DNA of 64,000 nucleotides from Rhododendron vialii (Eukaryota; Streptophyta; Magnoliopsida; Ericales; Ericaceae): assembly GCF_030253575.1 (NCBI RefSeq), contig NC_080560.1, positions 9,854,501-9,918,500 on the forward strand. Direction: 5' to 3'. Every line of letters starts with the position of its first letter. Positions within the stretch are counted from its first letter, which is position 1. The notes under the pieces are model-generated. The model had not been told where the DNA came from, did not search any database, and saw only the letters and a list, made by a program, of their open reading frames with translations. Below, one piece after another: positions 1 to 11,220 of the stretch. A program made the position numbers and the translations under genes.

Positions 1-444
1 CAAAAAATCCTTTACTTTTTAGTCATTGAAAGAACCGTTTTAGTGAAAAAGGACAATTTTTACTTATGGGTTAAATTTTTTTTCGGAAATTCTAGGACCA
101 CACCCACTTGCACACCCATATACACACCCACACACACAAGTGTGTGGGCCTCACACACACTACACACTGCAGTGTGTGTGAGGCCCACACACTTGTGTGT
201 GTGGGTGTGTATATGGGTGTGCAAGTGGGTGTGGAGGTAGCACAACTCTTTTTTTTTTGAGGATTCAGAGATTATTATTATTATTTTTTATAAAAGGGTG
301 AATATGTCAATATATCGTCCATATAACCCACTTTGGGCTAATTTCATTGAAAGGTATCCAAATTTTCTAGGACTATCATTGTAGTAAAACCCAACAGTAC
401 ATAATAGTGGAGTACTAACTAAAACTAACTGTAACTTCTTCTAT
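1..444. other. Left-edge intergenic DNA
   Basis: No gene is seen. The first 60 bases resemble a segment near 31670-31740 that lies downstream of the F-box pseudogene at 32157-33293, so this is probably duplicon flank. A perfect palindrome at 98-234 is listed separately. From about 330 onward the sequence starts to match 6160 onward. Confidence 0.5.
98..234. repeat. Perfect inverted repeat, 63-bp arms, GT/AC-rich
   Basis: The left arm 98-160 and right arm 172-234 are exact reverse complements over 63 bases, around an 11-base spacer. The arms are made of CA/CACCC-like motifs. The structure would form a strong hairpin and may be a small foldback MITE. A related CACACCC-rich stretch of about 50 bases interrupts a conserved flank at about 27782-27833. 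Confidence 0.85.
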
Positions 445-1430
445 TTAACCCCTCTTTATTAGAAACATGGTGAAATTAGATGCTACAATTCTTGTCAAAT
501 TACTTAAATTCTTGCATCGTGCTCTTTGGGTATGTTTGCTTAATTCTTGTTCTTGCTCCTGTGTGTGTTGATTTTTTTTTTTTTGGCCCAACAACAGAGT
601 TTGGGGTTTGGAGTTATTCTCTCCACCCAGTAAAATGAACGTAACATTTTGTATTTCGATTTTTGAGATTTCCCTTCTCTTTCGAACTTCGAGTGTCAAA
701 CTAAGAACTTCATTGAGGCGAATGACTGAAGTTACATTCTTATGCAACGAAGTTCCAAAATCAGTGTTTCACCAAGAAGATACAAAAAGTGGATTTAGGA
801 ACCAGTTTTTCATCTCTAATTAAACACGAAAATTCATGTATTATGCCATTGCTGACCTGATTGAGATAATTGGTGTGGACCAAAGCACAGCTATCCAAGC
901 ATATACATCAAAAAGGTCTTCACAGTATAAGGGTGATGATACGATAAACAAATCTTTATGTTTAATAGTCTTATTATCTTTCACACACAAACAAATTGCG
1001 AAACGACTTGTTAGATACATGTAAAAAAGCACTTCACTAAGAGAAAATTGTCATGCTCTTGATTCCGTTAAACAATCCTCTCAAGATAAATCGTCCAACC
1101 TGGTTTTTGAGGAAGTAAGTAAATAAATAAATGAAGTGAGAAATCAAAAGGTCAAAGAATATGGCATGATCGTCTATTCTAAGAAATGAACTACAGATAG
1201 ACCCAATCAATATAACTGAACAATAGAACCTAGCTATAAGAATATGTCGTTGCATTCAAAAGAGAGTTGCTTGTCATTGTGTGTGCATAATCAGATGTTA
1301 ATATTCGAGTTTCATGCATCGGTCTGATTTACTCCCATACACCTAGGAGGAGAGATAAAAAAGAAAGAAAGAGAAATAGTGCACCAAATAAAATAAAATA
1401 AAAAGAACAAATTATGTTCACAAACCCTTC
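330..1430. repeat. Duplicon copy 1 (3' flank of a lost F-box gene)
   Basis: This stretch parallels 6160-7905, the region downstream of the F-box gene at 7910-9097. For example, 836-1030 matches about 7278-7450 nearly base for base. Copy 2 holds about 600 extra bases (about 6534-7148) that copy 1 lacks. The short frames inside have no recognisable protein similarity, and no separate gene is supported. Confidence 0.7.
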
Positions 1431-1434
1431 TTGA

Positions 1435-1490
1435 CGTTCAAGACATCACCTTGGTTTGCCACTGAGACAAGGGTTTCCATGAAAGGCTCA
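1435..1490 (-). pseudogene. F-box gene 3' relic
   Basis: On the minus strand this encodes a tail similar to VEPFMETLVSV, the conserved C-terminus of the gene at 7910-9097. Similarity stops abruptly near 1490, and the rest of the gene is absent. It is the stump of an F-box gene left by deletion or rearrangement at the end of duplicon copy 1. The match is short, but its place relative to the duplicated flank is exactly as expected. Confidence 0.65.
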
Positions 1491-1499
1491 ACACCGAAA

Positions 1500-2765
1500 C
1501 GGTGTTAGACCAATTGAAAGAGAGAAAAAGAAGTGCTACGCTTTCTGGTATTGGATAATTGGAAGTCTTCAACCCCTTCTATATCTTGCAACTTTGTATT
1601 TATAGGCAAAACCCAACAGATCAAGGCCTGAAAATGTGCTGCCCGGACAAGAATAGTGCTTCTGATATACCAATCCTTTATCTTATTGGATTACTAGATC
1701 ATAGGTTTATTTGCTTATTGGAGTCAGATAATAACCGTGATTATCTTTCTTTTATTTATGTATTTTTCAGATAACCTTTAGTCAGTTGGTATCAACAACC
1801 ACCTCCGCAAGAATTAAGGCATAAACACCCACATACCATCGGCATATCTTCTTGGGTGCCATATCTTGAATGAACAATTCTCATAATCAAGCTTCCTCCC
1901 CCTTACGAAACAAAATTGCATCAATACACCAAGGATAATCGATTCAACAAAAAATAAACATGTCCTGAATCAACATCATCCACGTTATTACTCCTCTTCG
2001 ACATCCACTGCAACTCTTCCCTCAACCCAAGTTACCCAACAGCGTAACATTCTATTGGAGCCTACATCTGAGATGCAATTCTTGCATCCTAATATGAAAC
2101 ACAATCTTCTTTCTTCGGGGAATGCATTTACATAGTATCATTCCACCAAGTTGAAGCAATTTAGAAGCATGCAGATATTCTTATGTTCAATTCTCAAAAG
2201 AAGTTACTTCGTAGAGAAGTTGCAAGTTGCACACAACAGAACAATAGTTTGATCAAGGGCATATAGTCAAGGAGAAAATATAAACTGCATTTACTTCACT
2301 ATGGGGAGAACGCAACTTATCAACAACAAAAAAAGGGCGAGAAAACTTGAAATTAATAAGCAACCCAAAACTGAAGATAAGAAGTAGTTGAACATCTTTC
2401 TAAGAAATGAATTACTACAAATTAACAAAGTGATATAATCCTTGCAATTCCAAGAATAGAATTCTCAACATGTTATGGAATCAAACGAATGTTTGCATTT
2501 GTGAGTGCACTGATACAATTTTAAAGTTGGAAGTTTGCACCTAGTCACTGAATGACAAGTATAACCAAGGAAAATAGGTTGCTTCAATGGAAAAACAAAA
2601 ATGCCTCACATATTGTTCATCACAACTGCCTTCACTTTCACTAACAACCTTCATAACTGCTGCGTTTTGCACTCTATCCCCATCTCCTCAATGGAAGTTG
2701 GCAGCAATTAGCAAAGCATCACAAAAGGTTCAACTGCAGTCATAACTCATAAGACACATCATCTC
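1500..2765. other. Intergenic, downstream of F-box gene 1
   Basis: No gene or convincing transposon boundary is seen. This is the 3' flank of the minus-strand gene at 2771-3871 and may include its 3' UTR. The sequence is moderately AT-rich, and the short frames within it resemble nothing recognisable. Confidence 0.4.
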
Positions 2766-2770
2766 TTTTC

Positions 2771-3871
2771 TTAAACTGAAACAAGGGTTTGCATAAATGG
2801 ATCAACATAAAATGCACGTAAACTCCCCTTAATTCCAGTTGTTGCCAATGTGTTGGTTCCAGGAGCATAAGAAGCCAGAGAGTTATCCGATGCTAGCAAA
2901 ACTTCACCGTTTTTCCTGAACCCCAATGTCTTGTTCGGCATTCCTAGTAGATTAGAACTGAATAGCTTAGTCCAAGATTCTGCAACTCCATATTCTTTCA
3001 TCACCCAAATACAGCAGCCACCACTATCCCTTTGTCCACTACATAACACAGCCAGTGATTGCCCAAATATCTTAATGGATAACGATGGTGGAGGTTGATC
3101 TGCTAGAGTTGGTGGTAGCTTGAACTCAGAGAATGATTCAGAAGCCATATTGAACGACAAAATCAAATTTCGAACACCACCCCCAAGCCAAGCACAAGGT
3201 TCATATGCAACCCAATGCACAGCTCCATCAACAAAGGCCTGAGACCACATATAGTTGAAAATGCGATATGAAGGTGCAGCAGAACTGATGCCTCTCCACA
3301 ATCTTGTTCCTTGAGTGTAAATTTCAACTTTTGGAGGAAGTTTTAACTCAAATTCCTCCATCTCATACTGGATCCTAATCACCCCATACTCATGAGTTGC
3401 AGAGTGGGAACCAAATCCATAAACACACATATGCGGGCGTTTTGTCTTAGAGGCCATGGGAAGAGTTACCGACTTTCTAGTCGATGGGTTCCAAATAATA
3501 ATCTGAGGCTTGTCAGTCAAAAAATCATCAGCTACACACAGCAACCCATTGAAGCTACCCACCACCCTAAAATACCCAACTGCGAGTTTAAATGGAAAGT
3601 TCATTTCCGAATACTCGTCACCGAATTTCTCATCATCATTGAGCAATAGATATCGCTCTGTATTACCATTAATGTCGTAAAGCCTAACGAGAAGCTTGCT
3701 GCCGTTTCTTTTGGTGTTTGTAACGGATTGGCTGAGGTGTTTGGTGACGAAACCAGGGCTTGTGATGAGAGAATACCATGATTTGCATACGGATTTGAAT
3801 CGAAGCAGAGATGCGATGGGTAGTCTTGCAAGAATGTCAATTAATAGTTCATCGGGTACGTAATCTGACAT
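2771..3871 (-). CDS. F-box protein with F-box-associated (FBA) domain, copy 1
   Basis: Predicted 366-aa SCF-type ubiquitin-ligase substrate receptor. The F-box is at about residues 5-46 (DELLIDILARLP, then FKSVCKSWYSLI, then FVTKHL) and should bind SKP1. The rest matches the FBA layout: GSFNGLLCV and WNPSTRKSVTLP near 105-140, a GFGSHSATHEY segment, VEIYTQGTRLW, QAFVDGAVHWVA, a FNMASESFSEFKLPP strand, and IWVMKEYGVAESWTKLF followed by GEVLLASDNSL near the end. The start is chosen because MSDY is shared with the paralogs and lies just after a conserved 5'-UTR intron. The protein ends at LVSV and lacks the QLNP(L/W) tail of its relatives. It is the most diverged intact copy in the left half. 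Substrate unknown; the coding frame is coding-exon intact. Confidence 0.93.
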   Translation of the reverse strand: MSDYVPDELLIDILARLPIASLLRFKSVCKSWYSLITSPGFVTKHLSQSVTNTKRNGSKLLVRLYDINGNTERYLLLNDDEKFGDEYSEMNFPFKLAVGYFRVVGSFNGLLCVADDFLTDKPQIIIWNPSTRKSVTLPMASKTKRPHMCVYGFGSHSATHEYGVIRIQYEMEEFELKLPPKVEIYTQGTRLWRGISSAAPSYRIFNYMWSQAFVDGAVHWVAYEPCAWLGGGVRNLILSFNMASESFSEFKLPPTLADQPPPSLSIKIFGQSLAVLCSGQRDSGGCCIWVMKEYGVAESWTKLFSSNLLGMPNKTLGFRKNGEVLLASDNSLASYAPGTNTLATTGIKGSLRAFYVDPFMQTLVSV

Positions 3872-3875
3872 CGTT

Positions 3876-4014
3876 CTGAGAGGATGAAAAAATCCTGACC
3901 TACAGGACTAATATTGCTATGGATACAAGACTAGGTCACTATAAAATCAGGAGACAGAGACTGCAAAAAGCCCTAGATTTGGAGAAAGAAAGCAGAATCG
4001 GGCAGGGAACTTAC
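3876..4014 (-). other. 5'-UTR intron of F-box gene 1 (predicted)
   Basis: On the minus strand a donor GTAAGT (4014-4009) follows a leader containing ACAACT, and an acceptor ending CTCTCAG lies four bases before the ATG. The same arrangement occurs in all the minus-strand paralogs, which supports a real, conserved leader intron of about 139 bp. The leader exon and promoter lie above 4015. Confidence 0.65.
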
Positions 4015-4299
4015 AGTTGTATGTAGAGAATCAGATCGTTCGCGATAGGCTTCGATTGAAAATTTCAAAGCTTTAACAACGGAGACAGATCCACTGATCC
4101 TCTATTGCTTGTGTGTCCGATAGAACATCCTTTTCGTTGTCTTCTTTGGGGAATCCTGATTAGGGCACAGTAGGTGACCCATCCAACTCCATTTTCATGA
4201 GAGGAAAGGAACGAGGGCAAATTTCACTGATTTCTTGGAATGACAATTGTCCGTCAAATTTTCCAAGCTACAGAAACATACATACTCAATGATTATCAA

Positions 4300-4905
4300 A
4301 AAAAAAAAAAAAAAGTACACACAAGAGTTTTATAGATAAAATTTAATTATAATCATTTAAAATAAAATGATAAAAAAATAAAATTTTCGCATCGATTTAA
4401 AGGGATTAAAATTTGAAACACTTAATTTTTTTAGACTGCTTAAATATTAAAAAATATGATTAAAAAAATTAAGTGCTTCAATTTTCAATCTGTTTAAACA
4501 TGTGTAAAGATCTTATTTTTCTGATCATTTTATTCTAAAAGGTCATAATTAAATTTTGTCTTTTGAGCTTTTATAATCAAATTTCTGCTCTATGAGATCT
4601 CAAATGAAGAGAAGATAATTATGAGAGCTCCAGAGACAAAATTTAATTATGAACAAAATGATCAGAAAAATAAGATCTTCACATCGGTTCATACAGATTG
4701 AAAATTGGAGCACTTATTTTCTTCATCATATTTTTTAATATACAAATCATTTAAAAAAAATTAAGTGATCCAATTTTCAATTCATTTGAACCTATGCGAA
4801 AATATTATTGTTTTGATCATTTTATTCTAAATGATCATAATTAAACTTTATCTCTAGGGTTCTCCTAATCAAGTTTCTGCTTATAGTATCCCAAATAATC
4901 ATTTT
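4300..4905. repeat. AT-rich palindromic repeat region
   Basis: Motifs such as AAATTTAATTAT, AAAATGATCAGAAAAATAAGATCTT and AATTAAGTG...CAATTTTCAAT recur in direct and inverted order, giving several imperfect hairpins in about 600 bp. This looks like one or two foldback MITEs of the same kind inserted next to each other. No target-site duplication could be fixed, and there is no coding potential. Confidence 0.6.
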
Positions 4906-5545
4906 GGACTTAACAGCACATTGTGCATGTGTGGAGTGTAGAGAGAAGGCTGAGTTGTCATGTTTTCATTGGTTTGGCGGAGATTTCGTTCTACACGGAC
5001 CCTTCGCGTAGAATTTAATCTCATACCAACAATATCCAAGCCACTCATTTAATTCAGAATAATTTGTTTAAAGTTCCTATAAAAAATTCACTCAACCCGA
5101 TATCAGTAACTATGTTTGCGAAATATACAACTTTACTTTAAAATTCATGATTTTTTTTTTGTAGGACCTGAAACGGATCCAAAATGTATATTTACATGAT
5201 GTATGTACATGAATGTATGTCCTCATAGACTTTTAGATATTCCAAAGATCAATATATGTGATGGAATGAACCACTCACATCTATACATGCATTCTTTATT
5301 GTATAATTTTTTTTGTTTTAATATAAATGGAATGAACATGTTCATAAAAATTTAAAAAAAATCACTCTGTATAAATGAGATACCTGTTCTTAAGAAAAAC
5401 CTAAGGTGTCCAAGTAATTTAACTAGAAACAATTCATTCTGTTTGACTCGTTAAAATATTTTTAACCACCTAAAAAAGTAAACTGGTTGTATGTTGATTA
5501 TCCAATAGTTTAATCATTTAAAAAACTCACTATTCATTTCTAGAG
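4906..5545. other. Intergenic, no feature recognised
   Basis: AT-rich DNA with scattered stops in all frames. No gene, terminal inverted repeat or tandem array stands out. Confidence 0.4.
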
Positions 5546-5547
5546 TT

Positions 5548-5682
5548 TTTTTTTTTTGTTCAATCGATGACAGGGGATAAGGGAAGGGGTGCTGCAATTT
5601 GCAGCGATAAGACTCAAATTTAGACATTTTACCTGGTAAAGGAGTGACACAACCACTAGACCAACCTTATGGGCCCACTTTC
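5548..5682 (-). mobile_element. tRNA-derived SINE-like element
   Basis: On the minus strand the sequence begins with a TTGGTCTAGTGGTTGTG stretch resembling a tRNA A box. A diverged B-box-like AATTTGAGTCTTA follows about 50 bases on, and the unit ends in a poly-A run just after GATTGAAC. That order (A box, B box, short body, poly-A) is typical of plant SINEs. It does not fold as a functional tRNA. Confidence 0.5.
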
Positions 5683-5689
5683 TAGAGTT

Positions 5690-6160
5690 GTATTAGCATA
5701 TTTAAATAGGTTGCAAAATTAAATTAACACGTGTTTCAATCACACATTTCGGTCAATTTTATTTTTTTATGAACAATATCCAGAATAACCAAACTAAAAT
5801 AAATGTCTCAATCAAGTCAACAAGTGCTCGGGATGGGCCACACCGCACTCACACCAGGACGTCCCCTAGGCACAACAGGATCCCTTTGTACCAACAAAAA
5901 TGCTACACGCACAACCGTTGGTTCAATGCTTTCATTTATGACATTAGTTTGGTAAAAAAATGAAAGACAAACATAATCTTAAAATTTGACCGTCTATTTT
6001 CTCCTAAATAAATGGTTATAAGATATTAACCTTATTTATTTACTAGCGCTTAAGACATCAGACCTACAGAATAAACAGCTCGGATAATTAGACTAGATCC
6101 TGTTGGGGGGTGTGTGTGTGTGTGTGGGGGGGGGGAGGAGTTGGGTGGGGGGTGAATCGA
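5690..6160. other. Intergenic with a G-rich tract
   Basis: No gene is seen. A tract at about 6104-6153 consists of G runs separated by a GT repeat and short spacers, with more than four runs of three or more G on the plus strand, so it could form a G-quadruplex. It sits just left of duplicon copy 2. Confidence 0.45.
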
Positions 6161-7905
6161 TTGAAAGGCGTCTAAATTTTCCAAGACCTAATGGTAAAAT
6201 ACGTCAACAACGTTGTAGTAAAACCCAGCAGTACATGGAGTAATACTAACTAACTGTAACTGCTTTAACTCCTCTTCTTTAGAACATGGTGAAACAAGAT
6301 GTGAAGGTAGACAATTCCAATCAAATTGTTTAAATTTTCGCATCGTGCTTCTTGGGTATGTTTGCTCAGTTCTTGTTCTTGCTCTTGTTCGTTTGTGTTT
6401 GGTTTATCGCCCAGCAATATAGTTCAGGATGCTTATTCTCCCCATCCAGTAAAATGTACTAGGATTTTGTGTTGCGATTCTTGAGATTTCCCTTTTCTTT
6501 CGAATTTAGAGTCAAACTAAGAACTTCACCAACAAATAAAAAGTGATTTCCCTTTTCTTTCGAATTTAGAGTCAAACTAAGAACTTCACCAACAAATAAA
6601 AAGTCTATACCGCCACTGCATACATTATCACACATTGCTCGCTATAAAAACTGCGATTTCTATGTTAAGAGCAACAACTTTGTAAAACAATATATTTTCG
6701 TTAAGATAATACTATCCACAATGAACCTTCGATTATTGACCAAACAAGCATATTAAAGAACAATCATAAAAAAATAAACCTAAAACATTCACTGGCTCAA
6801 AACGTCAATAGTATGCTACCCATACGTGATTCTGGTCTCAAAATGACAATGTACTACTACTAGGTTTCGATTGAACTGGCGAAGGGCCAACGAACGGGAA
6901 GAAAGCTTGCCTTGACACTTTTGAAACTACGCAGATAACACAAAACTAGTGGGAGCATGTTTAATGCCAGTTAACATGCTCCAGATCAGTAGCAGGAAGG
7001 GGTTTGAACTTCAAAGCCCTTGAAGCTGCACGAAAAGTATACACAACATTAAAATGAGCTTGTGTAATCCAGTTGAGGGCTAATTAAAAGATTAGCAGCT
7101 AAAACAGTATTCAGCATCGATAGGGTTTTGAGCCAAGCAACAAACATCATTGAGGCGAATGACTGAAGTTACATTCTTATGCAACGAAGTTCCAAAATCA
7201 GTGTTTCACCAAGAAGATACAAAAAGTGAATTTAGGAACCAGTTTTTCATCTACGGATCTAATTAAACGTGAAAATTCATGTATTATGCCATTGCTGACC
7301 TGATTGAGATAATTGGTGTGGACCAAAGCACAGCTATCCAAGCATATACATCAAAAAAGTCTTCACAGTATATGGGTGATGATACGATAACCAAATCTTT
7401 ATGTTTAAAAGTTTTATTATCTTTCACACACAAACAAATCGCGAAATGACTTGTCACTTGACAAAGAAACTTTCTCTTGATTCGGTTAAACGATCCTCTT
7501 AAGATAAATCGTCCAACCTGGTTTATTGAGGAAGTAAATAAATAAATGACGTGTGAGAAATCAAACAGTTGAAGAACAAGTCATGATCATCTCTTCTAAG
7601 AAATGAACTATAGATTGTCCCAATTAATATAACTTAACAATAGAACCTAGCTATAAGTATATGTCGTTGCATTCAAAAGAGAGCGTGCTTGTCATTGTGT
7701 GTGCATAATCAGACGTTAATATTCAAGTTTCATGCATAGGTGTGATTTACTCCCATGCACCTAGCCAGAGAGATAAAAAGAAAGAGAGAGAAATAGTGCA
7801 CCGAATAGAAAATAAGTATAAATTATGTTCACAAACCTTCTTAATGTTCTTTATTGACGTTACTCTTTTGACTCTATTCCATCGTCTCTTGGAAGTTAGA
7901 AGCAT
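6160..7905. repeat. Duplicon copy 2 (3' flank of F-box gene 2)
   Basis: Counterpart of 330-1430. It carries about 600 extra bases (about 6534-7148) relative to copy 1, either inserted here or deleted there. The parts on each side of that segment stay collinear with copy 1. No protein gene is recognised. Confidence 0.7.
6485..6604. repeat. Exact 60-bp tandem duplication
   Basis: The 60 bases at 6485-6544 repeat without a mismatch at 6545-6604. Identity of the two units suggests a very recent slippage event, or an assembly artefact. Confidence 0.9.
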
Positions 7906-7909
7906 AGTG

Positions 7910-9097
7910 TCACAAAGGGTTCAGCTGCCTGTCCAACACATCACCTCGGCTTTCCACTGAAACAAGGGTTTCCATGAAAGGCTCAACACGAAATCCACTT
8001 GAACATCCCCTAATTTTAGTATCTGTCACTGCTTTGGTTACAGTGTCGTAAGAAAGCAACCGATTATCTCCTGATGACAAAAGAAGCTCGTCTCTTGTTG
8101 AAAGAAGAACCTTACCATTTTCCCCAACTCCTAATGCCCTGTCGAGTACTATTGGAAGATTAACTTTGAAGCTAAATAGCTTAGTCCAAGATTCTGGAAC
8201 TCCGTATTCTTTCATCACCCAAATGCAGTAGGCATTGTTGCCAGTTTGCTGATCACATAACACAAGCAGTGATTCCCGAAATAATTTAACGGATAAGGAA
8301 GCCGGTTTCTCATCGGCTAGAGCAGGTGGTAGCATCAGCACAGAGAATGTTTCTGCACGCATATCGAATGACACTATCAAAGGTCGATAACCAGCAGACA
8401 CACGTGGATCTGTGGCAATCCAATTTACAGCTCCACTAACAAAAGCTTGCGACGCCTCATATTCGATGAAGCAATAGGGAGGAAAAGTAGAACCTAACCG
8501 TCTCCAGGATTCCATGCCTTGTGTGTAAAGCTCAACCAGCGGCTTAAATTCATGCTCATATGGATACTTCTGATGCATAATTCTTACCACCTTGTACTCA
8601 TGAGTAGTGGGATGGGCACCAAATCCAAGAACCAACATATGGGGCACGACTCGAGGCCTATCGGGAAGAGTTACTGATTTCCTAATTGATGGGTTCCAAA
8701 CAATAATAGCCGGGTTTCCCCTGGAAGAATCCTCCCATATACATAATAAACCATTGCAGCTACCCACTAACCTGAAATTCGCAAATGGGGCTCTAAGCGG
8801 GAAACCTAGTTCTGAACCCTCATCACCACATTCGTCGTCTCGAAAAGTTAAATGGCGCTCCTTCTCATCATCGTTGTTGTAAAGCCTCACGAGAAGCTTG
8901 TTTTTACAGAGGTTGAGGTGTTTGGTGACGAAGCTAGGGCTTGTGATGAGAGAATACCATGATTTGCATACGGATTCGAATCGAAGCAGAGAAACTACCG
9001 GTAGTCTTGCAAGGATTTCAATTACCAGTTCGTACGGTAAACGTTCAAAGGGTATGCGGGCCGACATTTTTTTGGGGGAATACGTAAGGTCCGACAT
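7910..9097 (-). CDS. F-box protein with FBA domain, copy 2
   Basis: Predicted 395-aa SCF substrate receptor. The F-box is at about residues 19-61 (LPYELVIEILARLP, FESVCKSWYSLI, SFVTKHL). FBA-type motifs follow: GSCNGLLCIWEDSS, WNPSIRKSVTLP, VLGFGAHPTTHEYKVVRI, VELYTQGMESWRRLG, QAFVSGAVNWIA, SFDMRAETFSVLMLPPALAD, IWVMKEYGVPESWTKLFSF, and a C-terminus RQLNPL. Two in-frame Met codons are possible (1 and 11). The first is chosen because its context AACAATGTC matches the paralogs and it follows the shared leader intron. A small repeated LLSSGDNRLLSYD / LLSTRDELL stretch near residues 325-345 makes it longer than its relatives. The frame is intact. The closest relatives are the copies at 25630 and 43207. 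Confidence 0.94.
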   Translation of the reverse strand: MSDLTYSPKKMSARIPFERLPYELVIEILARLPVVSLLRFESVCKSWYSLITSPSFVTKHLNLCKNKLLVRLYNNDDEKERHLTFRDDECGDEGSELGFPLRAPFANFRLVGSCNGLLCIWEDSSRGNPAIIVWNPSIRKSVTLPDRPRVVPHMLVLGFGAHPTTHEYKVVRIMHQKYPYEHEFKPLVELYTQGMESWRRLGSTFPPYCFIEYEASQAFVSGAVNWIATDPRVSAGYRPLIVSFDMRAETFSVLMLPPALADEKPASLSVKLFRESLLVLCDQQTGNNAYCIWVMKEYGVPESWTKLFSFKVNLPIVLDRALGVGENGKVLLSTRDELLLSSGDNRLLSYDTVTKAVTDTKIRGCSSGFRVEPFMETLVSVESRGDVLDRQLNPL

Positions 9098-9101
9098 TGT
9101 T

Positions 9102-9208
9102 CTTGGAAGAAGAATAATACAGGATTATTCACAGCAGTTGGGACAAATGGGGCTGTAAAAAGCCCTAGATTTTGAGAAAGAGAACTAGTAAGTCAGAGAT
9201 TTACTTAC
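9102..9208 (-). other. 5'-UTR intron of F-box gene 2 (predicted)
   Basis: Donor GTAAGT at 9208-9203 and acceptor TTCCAAG just before AACAATG, about 107 bp. The leader exon above it contains the conserved CTAGGGCTTCGATCCATCATCACAAC-like sequence seen in most paralogs. Confidence 0.65.
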
Positions 9209-9344
9209 TGTTGTGATGATGGATCGAAGCCCTAGATTTTGCGATTTTGGATCCGTGAATCAGGTTTCTGTTCCCCTTTTTTCTCTGTTTTCTGTTAATA
9301 AAGTATACTTGGCTCATTTTGGGCCCGAAAAAGGAGGCGGGGAC

Positions 9345-9712
9345 TGTGCTGTGCAGCCACCGGCGAGGCCTTGCCGGCATCGGTTCGACTATCGGAGGCG
9401 TTCACTGTGTAGAGCTCGTCGAGCTCATCGAGTTCTACATGTGCATTAAAAATCAGCTCAATCAAATATCGTTAAGTGCCTCGTCGGAACACATATAACT
9501 TGAGAAAAATGGATTCAGTGGTTTTGATCTAGTGTTTCATATCCATTAGGATTCATTTTTTTTTCTTCATGTTATATGTATTCCGATGAGGCACTTAATA
9601 ATATTTGATCGAGTTGATTTTTGGCACACTTGTGGTACTCGACGAGCTCTACGTGGTGGACGTCTCCGATCGTTGGACCGATGCCGGCGGCTGCACAGCA
9701 ATCCTTGCCTCC
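9345..9712. mobile_element. Foldback MITE with nested hairpins
   Basis: The outer arms are about 9349-9440 and 9625-9712. They share motifs such as GTGCAGCC, GCCGGCATCGGT, GAGCTCGTCGAG, in inverted order. Inside lies a second inverted pair, 9449-9510 against 9567-9628, sharing ATCAAATAT and AAGTGCCTC(G/A)TCGGAA. The unit folds almost completely on itself. No target-site duplication was settled, and there is no coding potential. Confidence 0.65.
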
Positions 9713-11220
9713 CCGACACAAGAATCAAACTATTGGAGTTTGTGCTCGTGTTTGTTCTTCAAAAAATTTATCACGCTACTTGTTAAGCTTTCACGCCAAG
9801 TTCGAACAAGTTACTACTTATTTCGCTCGTGTTCGAATTCATCAAAGCTCGATCAAGATGGAATTGTCTCGTAAGAAAGCTATAAGATTTATCATATTTT
9901 GAAGCACGTTGCGATTTCTAACCAACCTTGAACCACTAATTGCTTGGCTCTTTTGGCTCTCCTATAACCCCTATATCTAACGTAAGTCGCATAATACGAT
10001 TAGATGAACATATTTTTCCAAAGCATTTTTAACATATTAAAAAAGAGCGTGGATTGAGAGTAATAGCATAGTCGAACAAGAGAGTTATGTAACTTAGCAC
10101 AAATACTTCTGTGGCGGGCATGGCTCGGCTGAGGGATCGATACGATGACTGCGTCACATTGGCTAGTCAGACCCGTGGACTCATGGGTCATATGGACCGG
10201 CAGTGTAGTGTTCAATGTGCCTCTGTCGGACCCGTCCTGTTGGGCCAAGTTAACCATGGACTCGGATATGGGTTAGTCGATCATAACTTTCGGTTCGGTG
10301 ACGTCCCACTGGACCAATTAGCAACTCTACAAAAGTTTGAATGCAACCGGGCTATTTCAATCGGCAGAACCAACAACCATCGAGCCACCCCTGCTCCCTG
10401 ACTTGTAAAGGAAGTCAGGTAGAGTTGAGTGGGTGTGACAGAAGGCGTGGCACCGTTTCCCTAATTATACTCTCTCTCTCTCCAACAAAGAAAGACTTGG
10501 CTGAGGAAAAAATTGATATTTTAATAAAGAATAGGTAAAATAAATAGTATTGGTGTAGTGTTGAGAGTGATGTGAGTAGGTAAAATGAAAAAAATGCACT
10601 GTTTACTAGCATTTTTACCTAACAACTGGTAAACTTGCTCTAAGAGAACAAGACTGATGCGGGACTGTAAAAAATAGAATAAATTATAAAATCTTCCCAT
10701 AATATGTCATATCTATTCTCCATTTTGGAGTTTTAAAGATGGGTTAGAGATGCTCTGACCTTAGATCTTACTCCATTTAACTAGGCCCGATAAACAAACT
10801 AAGCTACTCAATTTTAAGCTTGTGTTTGTTCATTCAAAGCTCGTTTAAGATCAACTTGTTATATAAATAACCCAAGCTTAAATCTTTTATGAAGCTCGTT
10901 AAGCTGTTCAAGTTTATCAAGTATAAAAAGTTCAAACTACATGAGATCGGATTGTCTCATAGCAAGATAAGAGTTTGAACATGTTTTTGAAGATTGTTAC
11001 GATTTCGTACAAGAAAAAGAGAATAACTAACTGCTCTACTCGTTTGGCTCGTTCATCACCTTATATCTAGTGACATAAGTCACAAAATATGCTTGGATGA
11101 ACACATTTTTCAAAAACGTTTGTAACATTAAAATTTGCAAGAATTAAAAGTGTGAGCATATGATGTTGTGTTCACATTACTACTAAATAATGCGATTTGG
11201 GGTATAAGGAGAACTGGAGA
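9713..11220. other. Upstream region of F-box gene 2; repeats only
   Basis: No gene is supported. About 10755-11165 matches segments near 34390-34560 and 36785-37165, all placed upstream of F-box copies, so it belongs to the F-box duplicon. The segment around 9740-9970 carries a related GTGTTTGTTC / AAGCTTG-type repeat. The part at 10080-10440 is higher in GC, with short open frames but no recognisable protein. Confidence 0.45.

Noticed and set aside
43-245. Open frames over the GT/AC palindrome
   Set aside because: They are repetitive translations of CA/GT simple sequence, equal on both strands because of the palindrome.
5548-5682. Functional tRNA gene
   Set aside because: No cloverleaf with paired acceptor stem; poly-A end and distance between boxes fit a SINE.
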